A stretch of DNA of 37,832 bases from Anoxybacillus thermarum (GTDB lineage: Bacteria; Bacillota; Bacilli; Bacillales; Anoxybacillaceae), in assembly GCF_000836725.1 (NCBI RefSeq), contig NZ_JXTH01000022.1:1-37832 (forward strand), written 5' to 3'. The stretch's first letter is position 1. Each line of letters begins with the position of its first letter. Below, in pieces: positions 15,961 to 24,308 of this stretch. The notes under the pieces are model-generated. The model worked only from the letters and a program-made list of their open reading frames with translations. It had not been told where the DNA came from and did not search any database. A program made the translations under genes and the position numbers.

Positions 15961-16763
15961 TTGATCACCTTTTCACTCAACATTCTTATCGACTCAACGC
16001 CTTGTTTTAGCCATTCAATCCCTTCGTCGAGGTCATTACTTTCCCATACTGTAAAAATCAACTCATCTCTTTTTTGCCAATTCTTATGGATTGGAACATT
16101 TACATTGTCAATTGTCTTCACATAATCCCCATCAGTATCATATACAGAAATGATTGTATGAATGTTACGTAGCTTTACATATCCAAATCCTCTCGATGTA
16201 TTTCCACCGAATGTGATTTGCCCACGCTTCAGTTCACGCAAAAATAAAGCAATAATGCCCAAATGGATAATCTTGGCATTTTCAATTGTAAAACGTACAC
16301 AAATCCGTTGATTTGGGGCTATACTTTCAAATCGTAATGGACATATCGGGGATTGCTGAAAACGATCGATTGGCGTAATATGCTTCCCAACCTTCGTTTG
16401 TTTTGTTCTTTGAATGTAAGCATCAGCAAACCAAATCCGACCCTTCTTTGCTGATTGTTTTTGGTCAGAAGATACGTAACCAAATAAGTCATTCAAAATT
16501 TCTTCGCATTGTTCGGAATTGTTCAATACCTCCATTAGCACATAGTATGCGAAAGATCGACACACCCCTCGTAAACTACTACCTGGAATAATGAAAAAAC
16601 TCTGGTCACTTGTCGTGAGGCTTTTATTGAGTGTTGAACCCTCTTTATTTTCTAAACTCTCCCTATTTTTTTCTTTTCTCCCTCCTATGTACATTGGGGT
16701 TTCCGTCAAAAGTTCGACATTCCATTCGATGCGGTGATATAAACGACGATTAGGAAGTTGCAT
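15957..16763 (-). CDS. Csm3-like RAMP (Cas7 group), probably non-cleaving
   Basis: The 268-residue Cas7-type protein has 'TPMYIGGR' near residue 22, 'FIIPGSSLRGVCRSFAYYV' near 58 and 'FGGNTSRGFGYVKL' near 185, the three hallmarks of Csm3/Cmr4-like RAMPs. The 'HITPIDRFQQSPICPLRFE' segment matches the thumb region. In active Csm3 a 'GIDSPV' loop about 14 residues before IPGSS carries the RNA-cleaving Asp. Here that place reads 'LNKSL', so this subunit probably binds RNA without cutting. The N-terminal loop is longer than in Csm3. ATG 16763 follows AGAGGAG. It overlaps both neighbours. Confidence 0.8.
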   Translation of the reverse strand: MQLPNRRLYHRIEWNVELLTETPMYIGGRKEKNRESLENKEGSTLNKSLTTSDQSFFIIPGSSLRGVCRSFAYYVLMEVLNNSEQCEEILNDLFGYVSSDQKQSAKKGRIWFADAYIQRTKQTKVGKHITPIDRFQQSPICPLRFESIAPNQRICVRFTIENAKIIHLGIIALFLRELKRGQITFGGNTSRGFGYVKLRNIHTIISVYDTDGDYVKTIDNVNVPIHKNWQKRDELIFTVWESNDLDEGIEWLKQGVESIRMLSEKVIK

Positions 16764-17553
16764 TTTTTTCAGCTCCTCTAAATAAATCGTTCAAATAACA
16801 TTCCAAGGAAATGTTTTCTAAATCATTTTCTTCCCCTAATAACATATTTAATACCTTTTCATGATTATTTGAGGAAAAATCCACTATTGTTACATGGCCT
16901 GAAATATACTCTAATTCTCCTAAACCACGAGCTTGTAGTCCACCAAGTCGGATGTAGTTTTTTGATAATTGCAAAAGTGCAACTCCAAGTACTTTCTCAT
17001 TTTCTTTCGTCATATTTTCCGCTTCGATACGCATTGTAAATGTTTGCCCTGCTTCAACATATTCATAGTCGAATTTAGCTTTTCCACTAACAACATTCAT
17101 TTCACGATCAATTTGTATACCGTCTCGCACCATTGTTTTATCTTGCAACACTACATTCGGGACATATACCTTTGATGCAATTGCTCCCATCCCATATGTG
17201 CGACAAATTGGACAAATGCGTTGATAAATTTTTTGAAATGCTTCCTCTTCACTATGTTTTTCAAGTGTATCAGCGATTATTTGTTTTAATTTTATCGTGC
17301 ATGAATCATTTTTCTCTAAGAAACAAACTTTTGTATCATCAATAATGTGATATAGTTTTTCGCTCGCGCTCCGCAACATCCCCTTAATTGATGAACCAGG
17401 AATATAGGGGAAACCCTCTCTTGTACGGACAATCGGTAAGTCCGTATCTGTATTGCTGTCATAGCCTCCACCAATATGAAGTGGTGTTTTTAGTCGTAAA
17501 TGAATAGTAAATACCTGTTTCTTTTCAAGTCTTACAAAACTTGGTGATACCAC
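16750..17553 (-). CDS. Csm3-like RAMP (Cas7 group), likely target-RNA cleaving
   Basis: The protein has about 267 residues with 'TPLHIGGG', a 'TDTDLPIVR' loop, 'YIPGSSIKGMLRSASE' and the late 'LGGLQARGLGELEY', the classic Csm3 layout. The second Asp of 'DTDLP' (residue 38 from this start) aligns with the catalytic Asp of the Csm3 'GIDSPVVR' loop, so this is a good candidate for target RNA cleavage. A 'CPICRTYGMGA' pair of cysteines near 138 may bind zinc. GTG 17553 is chosen because GGGAGGAG lies 6 nt upstream. An in-frame ATG at 17577 has no such site, but it overlaps the csx10 stop and could be used by coupling. Confidence 0.83.
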   Translation of the reverse strand: MVSPSFVRLEKKQVFTIHLRLKTPLHIGGGYDSNTDTDLPIVRTREGFPYIPGSSIKGMLRSASEKLYHIIDDTKVCFLEKNDSCTIKLKQIIADTLEKHSEEEAFQKIYQRICPICRTYGMGAIASKVYVPNVVLQDKTMVRDGIQIDREMNVVSGKAKFDYEYVEAGQTFTMRIEAENMTKENEKVLGVALLQLSKNYIRLGGLQARGLGELEYISGHVTIVDFSSNNHEKVLNMLLGEENDLENISLECYLNDLFRGAEKNATS

Positions 17554-17569
17554 GTCATACTCCTCCCTC

Positions 17570-19123
17570 TCACGCATAGTGATATATATCGTAATACCCG
17601 ATTATATAACGTAAAAAATCTTTCGTTTTTTCACCTGCCTTTTTATACCCATACAACTCTTTCCATTCGTTAACAATATTCCGTAAATGTTGACCAACGG
17701 CTTCATTTTTGCTGTCAAATTCTATTTTACTTTTCCAACCATTTCTTGCTCTACGTTTTAATCTTTTTTCAATATAACAATCTAACTTTTGATCACAAAT
17801 TTGCTCCACAATCTCCTCAGCAGTATATTGTTGAAGTTCATAAAGCTGAGATTTTTTAATAATCGACCTTATTTTTTCAGCAAATTGTTGCGCTTTTTCA
17901 AGTACTTCATTGTTGTCAAATTCTACAGTTTGTGAATTTATTGAAACTGAACGAGAATCAGTCGCTTTTTCAAACACTCGATTATTATGAAACTTCATTT
18001 CTATTGTGCTCTCATCAAGATTCAGTTCTTTACCGAAGCAACCACTTACAACAACTTGTCCAAATCCCTCTTCGATTCTTTCCCCTACTCCGTTTTCTTC
18101 TAAGAGAAGAAGCAAATCTATGATTGCCTCCTTTTCCTCGGTTGTTAAATTAGTGAATTTTAGCAAATGGATTGTTCCAGGGTTTAATACCCACTCTGCT
18201 TGTTTAGGTGTGTTCCACGCACTGTTCCAGCCATGACGCACAGAGCTTGTTCCCCAGCTAACAACAAGTTCTCCTTTTTGATCGAATAGCTTTTGAAGCG
18301 TCTTGTTTTCATCAATTTTTCTACAAATATGCGTTTCCCAGTCGATCTCTGTTGTATAACGCAAAAAACGATCAAGCAAAATCATCGGAGATATAGAAAT
18401 AAGGGCGACGTACCATGTTCCATTTACAAATTCTTGGTTACCAAGTTCCCTATTATATTTTTCAATTCTCTTAAGCAAGTCTTGACTCATTTGATTTTTA
18501 TTCGACTTGATCTCCTGAAATATTATCTTTACTTTTCCATAACCACTAGATCGTTTTTTTCCAATATAACATGTAAATGAAATATCGTCTCCTTGGCCTT
18601 TTTCATTCAATAACTGTAATGCCTCACGCGGGAGCGTAACACGTGTTGTAAATAAACTCCCCTCAGCAATAGCGCTTAATGAATACAGTCGACCGTGACG
18701 CACTGCATTTCGGGTTGGACTAATCGAAATGCTAACAGCTTGGTTAATCACAAGATGATCATTAAAAAAACCTTGTTCACTTGGCAATAGTGAGTCGTTT
18801 TTGTGCTTGAGGAAGTTGGTAAGTGGATGACGGATATAGTCTGATAAAACACTTTTCTTTTCTTGTGTTTGTTTACTATAGAACAAATCAGCTGTCACTA
18901 ACTTCGTTCCTTTTGATAAAGCATCTCTCCATATTCCCTTTTGAAACAGCTGATGTGTAAGTGCATGGTCAAAACCAACTCGGTTTTTCCATTCTTCAGC
19001 AATCGCCCCCCGAAGCGTGCTCCCTGGAATGATGAGCGTTGTATCCCAATGTGCTTCGCGATCGGGCATAGCCGCAATCGATATCGGTTGCAGCGCCTCA
19101 ATAATTACATTCCATTTTTCCAT
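17570..19123 (-). CDS. csx10: Csx10, the Cas5-like subunit of subtype III-D
   Basis: The 517-residue protein has Csx10 features in order: 'LIIPGSTLRGAIAEEW' (30-45), 'RHGRLYSLSAIAEGSLF' (about 142-158), 'GKKRSSGYGKVKI', 'HGWNSAWNTPKQAEWVLNPG' near 300 and 'GVGERIEEGFGQVVV' near 350. Csx10 caps the crRNA 5' handle as the Cas5 equivalent and marks subtype III-D. Residues about 400-517 are almost entirely helical and basic ('KRLKRRARNGWKSK'), unlike a RAMP. No separate Cas11 gene is present in the operon, so this tail may supply that function, as in III-D variants with fused Cas5-Cas11; this part is inference. ATG 19123 follows TAGGAGAGA. Confidence 0.85.
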   Translation of the reverse strand: MEKWNVIIEALQPISIAAMPDREAHWDTTLIIPGSTLRGAIAEEWKNRVGFDHALTHQLFQKGIWRDALSKGTKLVTADLFYSKQTQEKKSVLSDYIRHPLTNFLKHKNDSLLPSEQGFFNDHLVINQAVSISISPTRNAVRHGRLYSLSAIAEGSLFTTRVTLPREALQLLNEKGQGDDISFTCYIGKKRSSGYGKVKIIFQEIKSNKNQMSQDLLKRIEKYNRELGNQEFVNGTWYVALISISPMILLDRFLRYTTEIDWETHICRKIDENKTLQKLFDQKGELVVSWGTSSVRHGWNSAWNTPKQAEWVLNPGTIHLLKFTNLTTEEKEAIIDLLLLLEENGVGERIEEGFGQVVVSGCFGKELNLDESTIEMKFHNNRVFEKATDSRSVSINSQTVEFDNNEVLEKAQQFAEKIRSIIKKSQLYELQQYTAEEIVEQICDQKLDCYIEKRLKRRARNGWKSKIEFDSKNEAVGQHLRNIVNEWKELYGYKKAGEKTKDFLRYIIGYYDIYHYA

Positions 19124-19134
19124 AGCAATCTCTC

Positions 19135-19770
19135 CTAAATAAGCAGTTGCTTAATTTTTTCTTTTATTGTCCCTTCATCGAAAACATTCGTTCCTATTTT
19201 TAGCGATAGAATTTTTGTTTCTCCCTTGCCAAAACCAATTGATCTGCTACCACCGAAAGAATTAGTATTTAAAATGGCTAGTAAAAAAAAAGCTAATTCT
19301 TTAGTTATACTCGTTTCTTTTTCTAATGCAACATATCCTTCAACCGTTCCGTAAAAGCATTTCCCCGTTTTTAACGTTGCGAATTCTTGAATACGCAATG
19401 TTTTAGGTTTCGCAGCTTTTCTGAAGCGATCGATAGTAGTGGAAGTTTTTGTATCTAGCAACGCATCGTCTTCTTTCAAAAGTAACAAGTCTGAGAAACG
19501 TGCCCACCCTTCCATACCACTTTCTCCAAAAATTTTCCTTTCTGCATGTGCATCTATGTGTGGAAACATATTAATTAATCGTTCGAAAGTATGGCGTATT
19601 CTTCCTTTCGCTGTTGTTGCTGGTATAGTAATTTTCTCTCGATGTGCACTGTCTACTCTCGTACGATAAGCATTATCAATAATCCCATACTTTCCATGAC
19701 CTGCTCCGATACAAACAGCAAAATCTGGTTTAAATGAATAACAAATCTCTACCTTATACTTCCTATTCAT
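19135..19770 (-). CDS. Csm3-like RAMP (Cas7 group)
   Basis: The 211-residue RAMP begins near 'CIGAGHGKYGIIDNAYRTR' and continues 'ITIPATTAKGRIRHTFERL', the Csm3-type 'IPGSSLKG' helix with ATT in place of GSS. It ends 'NSFGGSRSIGFGKGE', the glycine loop. Asp 32 in 'GIIDNAY' matches the position of the Csm3 cleavage Asp, so the subunit may cut target RNA. It is short for the family and is the backbone gene nearest to cas10, with which it overlaps by 8 bp. ATG 19770 follows GGAGGG by about 9 nt. Exact subunit naming within III-D is uncertain. Confidence 0.78.
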   Translation of the reverse strand: MNRKYKVEICYSFKPDFAVCIGAGHGKYGIIDNAYRTRVDSAHREKITIPATTAKGRIRHTFERLINMFPHIDAHAERKIFGESGMEGWARFSDLLLLKEDDALLDTKTSTTIDRFRKAAKPKTLRIQEFATLKTGKCFYGTVEGYVALEKETSITKELAFFLLAILNTNSFGGSRSIGFGKGETKILSLKIGTNVFDEGTIKEKIKQLLI

Positions 19771-21322
19771 TGCTTATTCCCTCCATGGGAGTTATGTCGT
19801 ATAGATCAAACAAATCTAGAAGAGGCGAAAAAACAACGTCATTATAAGTGAGTGGAAATGGCGTTTCTTTAAATTTTTCGTTCCAGTCATCCAAAATACT
19901 TTTAATGTCTGCGTCCATACGTGCTCTCCATTTCAACCATTCAAATTGCATTTGATACTCACTATCTTCACGTAAAATTTCATATAAAATTTTCATTTTT
20001 GAACGAGGAAATTTGGCATCTTTCAATCTACGAATAACATCCAACAACTTATCTATACTCTCCCCATGTTCACTATCAACCATGTAGCCATTCATACGTA
20101 CAGATCGTTTGTTTAGCGACATTCCTGTTTTGATTGACGTATTCTCACCATATCTAATTGCCTCGATGCTTTGTACAGTTGAGTTAGTCAGTTTAATGAA
20201 ATCAATTACACTCTTATCTTCATATTTTCGTTTCGCACTACTCATTAGTTCATAGGACATTTGAAACAAACGATAAAGGGGATAACCCATATGGGCGATA
20301 ACAACTCCAGCTCCAAGCATCATACGTGAACCAGAAAATTCTCTAGTTGTTAATTCTTCGAATGTCTGAATAAATGTATTCGTGAAAGGAAGGGAAACTT
20401 CCCCTGGCATAATAGCCACGAAATCATCTCCGCCTACCATCGCATAATCAACTACATAATCGCTATACTTTTGTTGCGTAAGTACAGCAGATTCTATAAT
20501 ACATTTATGTACCTTTTCACTATACATCTTGTATTCTTTCACAAACTTATCGTCATCTTGTTCATGGAGATTATCCAGTACCGTTTTTCGGAAAAATGAT
20601 CCTAACTTCTTTCCGTCCGCGTAAACAAATCCAATATAGCTGTTCGTTTGCTTGTCATTTCCTAGTATATCGGCAATTTTTCGAACCCAAGAGCTACCTT
20701 CTTCTTTTTGTTCAATTAGCTTCTGATGAATATCCATTAGCCCTATTCCCTCTTGGAACGAGTTAATTCCATTTTTTGATATATTTTTTAAATTTTCGAT
20801 AATCATATCTACTTGCTTTGCCTTCTTATAGCAACTTAAACATAACATTTTTCGCCCATCAACCATATCGTAATATTTTTCAGCTGGTCTTTTTACACAT
20901 CCTTCACAACGTTCTACGATCGGAAAAAGAGGGAGTAGAGACATCTCTTTTTTATCCCTCTCCTTTTCTTTCACACGAAGCATCACTTCAGCGCGTTCAA
21001 GCCACTTCGCCATGGGCTCATTTTCAAATCGCTCAACAAGTGCCATGGACAGAGCCACTTCGTCTGTATATTGCAAATAAGCTTTTCGCATTTCTTTTTC
21101 ATATCGTTCCGCATCGTTTTTCGTACAAAATAGAACGCGTGCTTCTCCACCTCCTGTACTTAGTACTATGCCTTTACATTCTCCAGCAATCTTTTTTGTC
21201 ATATATAAGTTCAAATAATCTAACAGTGCACTCGCACCACGAATAAATTTATAACGCGTATTCGAGAACAGATAAGATACTACATTATTTGTATCGCTTA
21301 CAACAATATACTTATATCCCAC
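19763..21322 (-). CDS. cas10: Cas10, HD-less, with intact cyclase motif
   Basis: The protein has 519 residues from a GTG at 21322. The first Palm domain starts directly at the N-terminus ('FIRGASALLDYLNLYM', 'STGGGEARVLF'). There is no HD nuclease domain, so target DNA cutting by Cas10 is not expected. A zinc ribbon follows (C139, C142, C161, C164). The second Palm has 'IGFVYADGKKLGSFF' and the synthase motif GGDD at 297-300 ('AMVGGDDFVAIMP'). A helical C-terminal domain ends the protein. Target binding should trigger synthesis of a nucleotide messenger for the three effector genes upstream in the operon. GTG 21322 has GAGAGGTG 7 nt before it; an ATG 36 bp earlier would bury that site and overlap the preceding gene. 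Confidence 0.93.
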   Translation of the reverse strand: MGYKYIVVSDTNNVVSYLFSNTRYKFIRGASALLDYLNLYMTKKIAGECKGIVLSTGGGEARVLFCTKNDAERYEKEMRKAYLQYTDEVALSMALVERFENEPMAKWLERAEVMLRVKEKERDKKEMSLLPLFPIVERCEGCVKRPAEKYYDMVDGRKMLCLSCYKKAKQVDMIIENLKNISKNGINSFQEGIGLMDIHQKLIEQKEEGSSWVRKIADILGNDKQTNSYIGFVYADGKKLGSFFRKTVLDNLHEQDDDKFVKEYKMYSEKVHKCIIESAVLTQQKYSDYVVDYAMVGGDDFVAIMPGEVSLPFTNTFIQTFEELTTREFSGSRMMLGAGVVIAHMGYPLYRLFQMSYELMSSAKRKYEDKSVIDFIKLTNSTVQSIEAIRYGENTSIKTGMSLNKRSVRMNGYMVDSEHGESIDKLLDVIRRLKDAKFPRSKMKILYEILREDSEYQMQFEWLKWRARMDADIKSILDDWNEKFKETPFPLTYNDVVFSPLLDLFDLYDITPMEGISNE

Positions 21323-21347
21323 AAAACAGCACCTCTCTCTATATAAA

Positions 21348-22991
21348 TCAAAAAACAAACTGCAAAACGGTTAGAATAATGAACAATAGCACAATTACCT
21401 TCCCCAATAAAGAGGATTTTTTCGACATTTTTCGAATATGTTGTGGTCGCAACACAAAAATCAACGCATAAATAATAATAACCAGCATCAGAACAAAGGC
21501 GACAGCGTCCAACATTTTCCCAAAACCAGAGGAGCTCGTAATTTCTGCAACCCAACTCAAAGATGATTCACTGTCGCTAGCAATCACTCTGTTCATCCCG
21601 AATAATCCCGTTAATCCAGCAAGAACAGTTAATAACTTTAATTCAGCTGACTGGTTTTTATTTTCGTACTCAATTAAGCGTTGATTTAGTTCTTGCATAT
21701 CTTGTTGCACAGATCGATACAATTCTGTTGTCGCAAATGTATGTTGATAAAACTTCCAAAGCTCTATCCCTTGGATTTCATTTGTAAGTCGATCAAAAAT
21801 AAAATACTGGTTTAAATTATAATATTGATCAATAACCGCCCTCGCTTTCTTTATCTCCTCTTCATTTTGATCAAACGCTCTCAGTCTTGAAAAAGCACCC
21901 AAAATTTCTTGTAATTCTTCACGATAATATAATTGCAGAAGTACTAAAATGAGATAATGATTACAATGATGTTGGTATAAAATATCGCCTACAAAATCCC
22001 ATTTCTTCTCATCACCTATATAGCACGGAGGATTTTGGGTACTAGCTATCGTTATTGCTGCATAATCGATTGCTGTATAAAACGTTTGTTCATTTGCCCA
22101 ACGTTGATACGTATGCGTTCGAACAAATTCCTTAATAAACGAATCTGTACCTCCACTTTCTCCTACATAATCGTCTACTGAGAGCAATGTATACAATTCT
22201 TTGTCATCCCATTGCTCTTTGGCTGGATCGACTTTTGTGACCATTCCTTGTACGAACGCCATTGGTTCTCGAAGTAAGTGGCTATCCCCCCCATTCTCTT
22301 CAAGATGGTCAATTTCATCGGACAAACAACGATTTGCAATAATAAAATGATTCTTCAAATACGGATCTGTATCCAAAAAATCTTGAACATAGTCAAAAAA
22401 TAAACGCTGTTGTCCGTGCTCTGTACATACCAGTAAATGAGATTGCTCGTCATACTTCAAATGGTTAATACGAATACGATTGACAAATTTTGTCCAATCT
22501 CTAACTGTCAACTGTCCATTTTTAAAAGATCCTGATTGAGAATCGAATTGCTGATTTTCACATAGACTTAATCGCACAACTAAAAAATGACTGTTTTGAA
22601 GCTGATATAATTCAGTTGCGATCCACTCAAATTTATATGTTGGATAACTACAACCTTTTTGTGACTCGTATGCTTGAAATATTCTCGAGTGCTTTTTTCC
22701 TTGATATTGATATACTTTCATTCCAACACTGTCTCTATAGTTTAATCCAGCAAAAAGTACGTGATGTACATTCGGGTGGAAATATTTAACTACTAATTCT
22801 TCTTTTAAAACTTTATATTCCTTTGAATAGGAAGATGGGTAGTAATATGACAAGTCTCTCTCAATATTTCTACCATTCAATATATTTTTCCATTCATCAC
22901 CTAATTGAATGTTTTTATTCCCGTTTTTTTGACGAAGTGAATAAATTAAGTGAATGACATTGTACCCTAATTTTCTATTTTCTAAAGTCAT
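21348..22991 (-). CDS. CorA-like membrane protein of the type III operon
   Basis: The protein has 547 residues. Residues 1-about 425 are soluble and not recognised. A long helix ('LYRSVQQDMQELNQRLIEYE') leads into 'LTVLAGLTGLFGMN', ending in the GMN signature at 465-467 that closes the first membrane helix of CorA-type channels. Further membrane segments lie at about 493-514 and 529-546, one more than classic CorA. CorA-like proteins are known type III effectors; the studied case (Bacteroides fragilis) is gated by SAM-AMP made by Cas10. Position directly before cas10 supports an effector role here. No NrN phosphodiesterase or SAM-AMP lyase gene, often paired with such CorA proteins, is visible. 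ATG 22991 follows GGGAGGAAAAG. The family call rests mainly on the C-terminal 100 residues. Confidence 0.65.
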   Translation of the reverse strand: MTLENRKLGYNVIHLIYSLRQKNGNKNIQLGDEWKNILNGRNIERDLSYYYPSSYSKEYKVLKEELVVKYFHPNVHHVLFAGLNYRDSVGMKVYQYQGKKHSRIFQAYESQKGCSYPTYKFEWIATELYQLQNSHFLVVRLSLCENQQFDSQSGSFKNGQLTVRDWTKFVNRIRINHLKYDEQSHLLVCTEHGQQRLFFDYVQDFLDTDPYLKNHFIIANRCLSDEIDHLEENGGDSHLLREPMAFVQGMVTKVDPAKEQWDDKELYTLLSVDDYVGESGGTDSFIKEFVRTHTYQRWANEQTFYTAIDYAAITIASTQNPPCYIGDEKKWDFVGDILYQHHCNHYLILVLLQLYYREELQEILGAFSRLRAFDQNEEEIKKARAVIDQYYNLNQYFIFDRLTNEIQGIELWKFYQHTFATTELYRSVQQDMQELNQRLIEYENKNQSAELKLLTVLAGLTGLFGMNRVIASDSESSLSWVAEITSSSGFGKMLDAVAFVLMLVIIIYALIFVLRPQHIRKMSKKSSLLGKVIVLLFIILTVLQFVF

Positions 22992-23010
22992 TTCTCTTTT
23001 CCTCCCTCAT

Positions 23011-24306
23011 CTATTTCACTAACTTTGCTCTCTTCTCTTCCCCCACCAACCCCAACACAGCTTTTTGAATGAGCTTAAAGATGGAATAAGGTGGTTTGAG
23101 AGAAAGTTTTTCTAGTAGCTCAGCCATTTTCTCAAGCGGCGGGCGTCCTTCGAATATTGCTTCCAACTTTTCTCTTGTGAAATCGGCAAAACCGTGGCCA
23201 CTTACTCCTTCATGACGGAGCTTGAGAAATTTTTCAAGCTGCTTATTTTTAAAAAACAAATATAATTCAGCGAAATAACGGTCACGCGATGATAGACGTT
23301 CCAATCCAACACAACGGTCACGACGAATACGAACGTGATATCGCTCTTCCAGACGTCGAACTTCTTGACTCAACACTTTCATATAACTATGAAGATGACG
23401 AGTCACTTGTTGTTTTTCTGGGATCAATAGCTTGTATTTCGCATCTTTGCGCATAACAAAAGTTGTAGCATCATTCATTCGTTGAGATGGAATGTCCCAC
23501 CCTAACGCATATAACAACGTTTCTTCTGCCAGTCGATAATAAAGGACGATAAAATCAATTAAATCATGTTCGTCATATAAAAGCTCGGCATAATTAAATA
23601 AAAATGCAATGAATGCTTTTTGGTTTTGTTTTTGCAACGATTTAAATAAGTCTACAAACTTCCCTTCTTCATCGTGTTGCCCCGAATGAAAAAGCTTAAG
23701 TGCTTCTTTCAATTGATCGAACAACAACATCGATTCGCGCTCTTCAATATCAAGCATGCGTAATTTATGGCCTAGTTCGAGTAGCGAGACAATTAAAGGG
23801 TTTTGAACACGATCGGTTACTAATTTTTTAGCTGACAAAAAATTCCCAGAAACAACAAGTTCATATACATGGTTATATAATTGACGTTCATGTATCGCTT
23901 GACCGAGTGAAAACTGACTTCGATTTCTGTAATCTGTAAAAAAAACAACCTTATTAGGATATATTTGAGTACATTCGTGTGCCAACATTTGTTGAATGAG
24001 AGCACCTTCTTCATGAAAGCGCAAATATATTCGCTCTACATCTTCACCGATAGAACGAATTAACGACTGAACTTGTTTTATTTTCTGTGAAATAGGAAGC
24101 TTCGAATCTAAATCGTAAAAGTGAATGTTACACGAGACATTTGGGTGATTTCGCATCATCTGTTCTTTCAAACATGTCTCACTAGAATGCTCTAAGATAA
24201 GATGGACATTCAACTCGTTATGCTCTTCTAATAATAATTGATCAGCGAGATCTGAAAGAACTTGTTGAATTTGTTCAGACCACGAACTAACGAATATATT
24301 TTTCAT
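23011..24306 (-). CDS. CARF-HEPN (Csm6/Csx1-like) effector ribonuclease, copy A
   Basis: The 431-residue protein has an N-terminal Rossmann-like region (about 1-150; 'KNIFVSSWSEQIQQVLSDLA', 'KVVFFTDYRN') that fits a CARF sensor. A helical middle section contains the Csm6-type 'DFIVLYYRLAEETLLYAL'. A C-terminal HEPN domain has R364-x6-H371 ('KLRHEGVSGHGFADF'), the active-site R-x4-6-H motif, with His where Asn usually follows Arg. It would cut RNA when bound by the Cas10 messenger. ATG 24306 has AAAGGA about 8 nt upstream; a GTG at 24312 overlaps the previous stop but is too close to that site. Which of the Csm6/Csx1 subfamilies it belongs to is open. Confidence 0.75.
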   Translation of the reverse strand: MKNIFVSSWSEQIQQVLSDLADQLLLEEHNELNVHLILEHSSETCLKEQMMRNHPNVSCNIHFYDLDSKLPISQKIKQVQSLIRSIGEDVERIYLRFHEEGALIQQMLAHECTQIYPNKVVFFTDYRNRSQFSLGQAIHERQLYNHVYELVVSGNFLSAKKLVTDRVQNPLIVSLLELGHKLRMLDIEERESMLLFDQLKEALKLFHSGQHDEEGKFVDLFKSLQKQNQKAFIAFLFNYAELLYDEHDLIDFIVLYYRLAEETLLYALGWDIPSQRMNDATTFVMRKDAKYKLLIPEKQQVTRHLHSYMKVLSQEVRRLEERYHVRIRRDRCVGLERLSSRDRYFAELYLFFKNKQLEKFLKLRHEGVSGHGFADFTREKLEAIFEGRPPLEKMAELLEKLSLKPPYSIFKLIQKAVLGLVGEEKRAKLVK

Positions 24307-24308
24307 TA

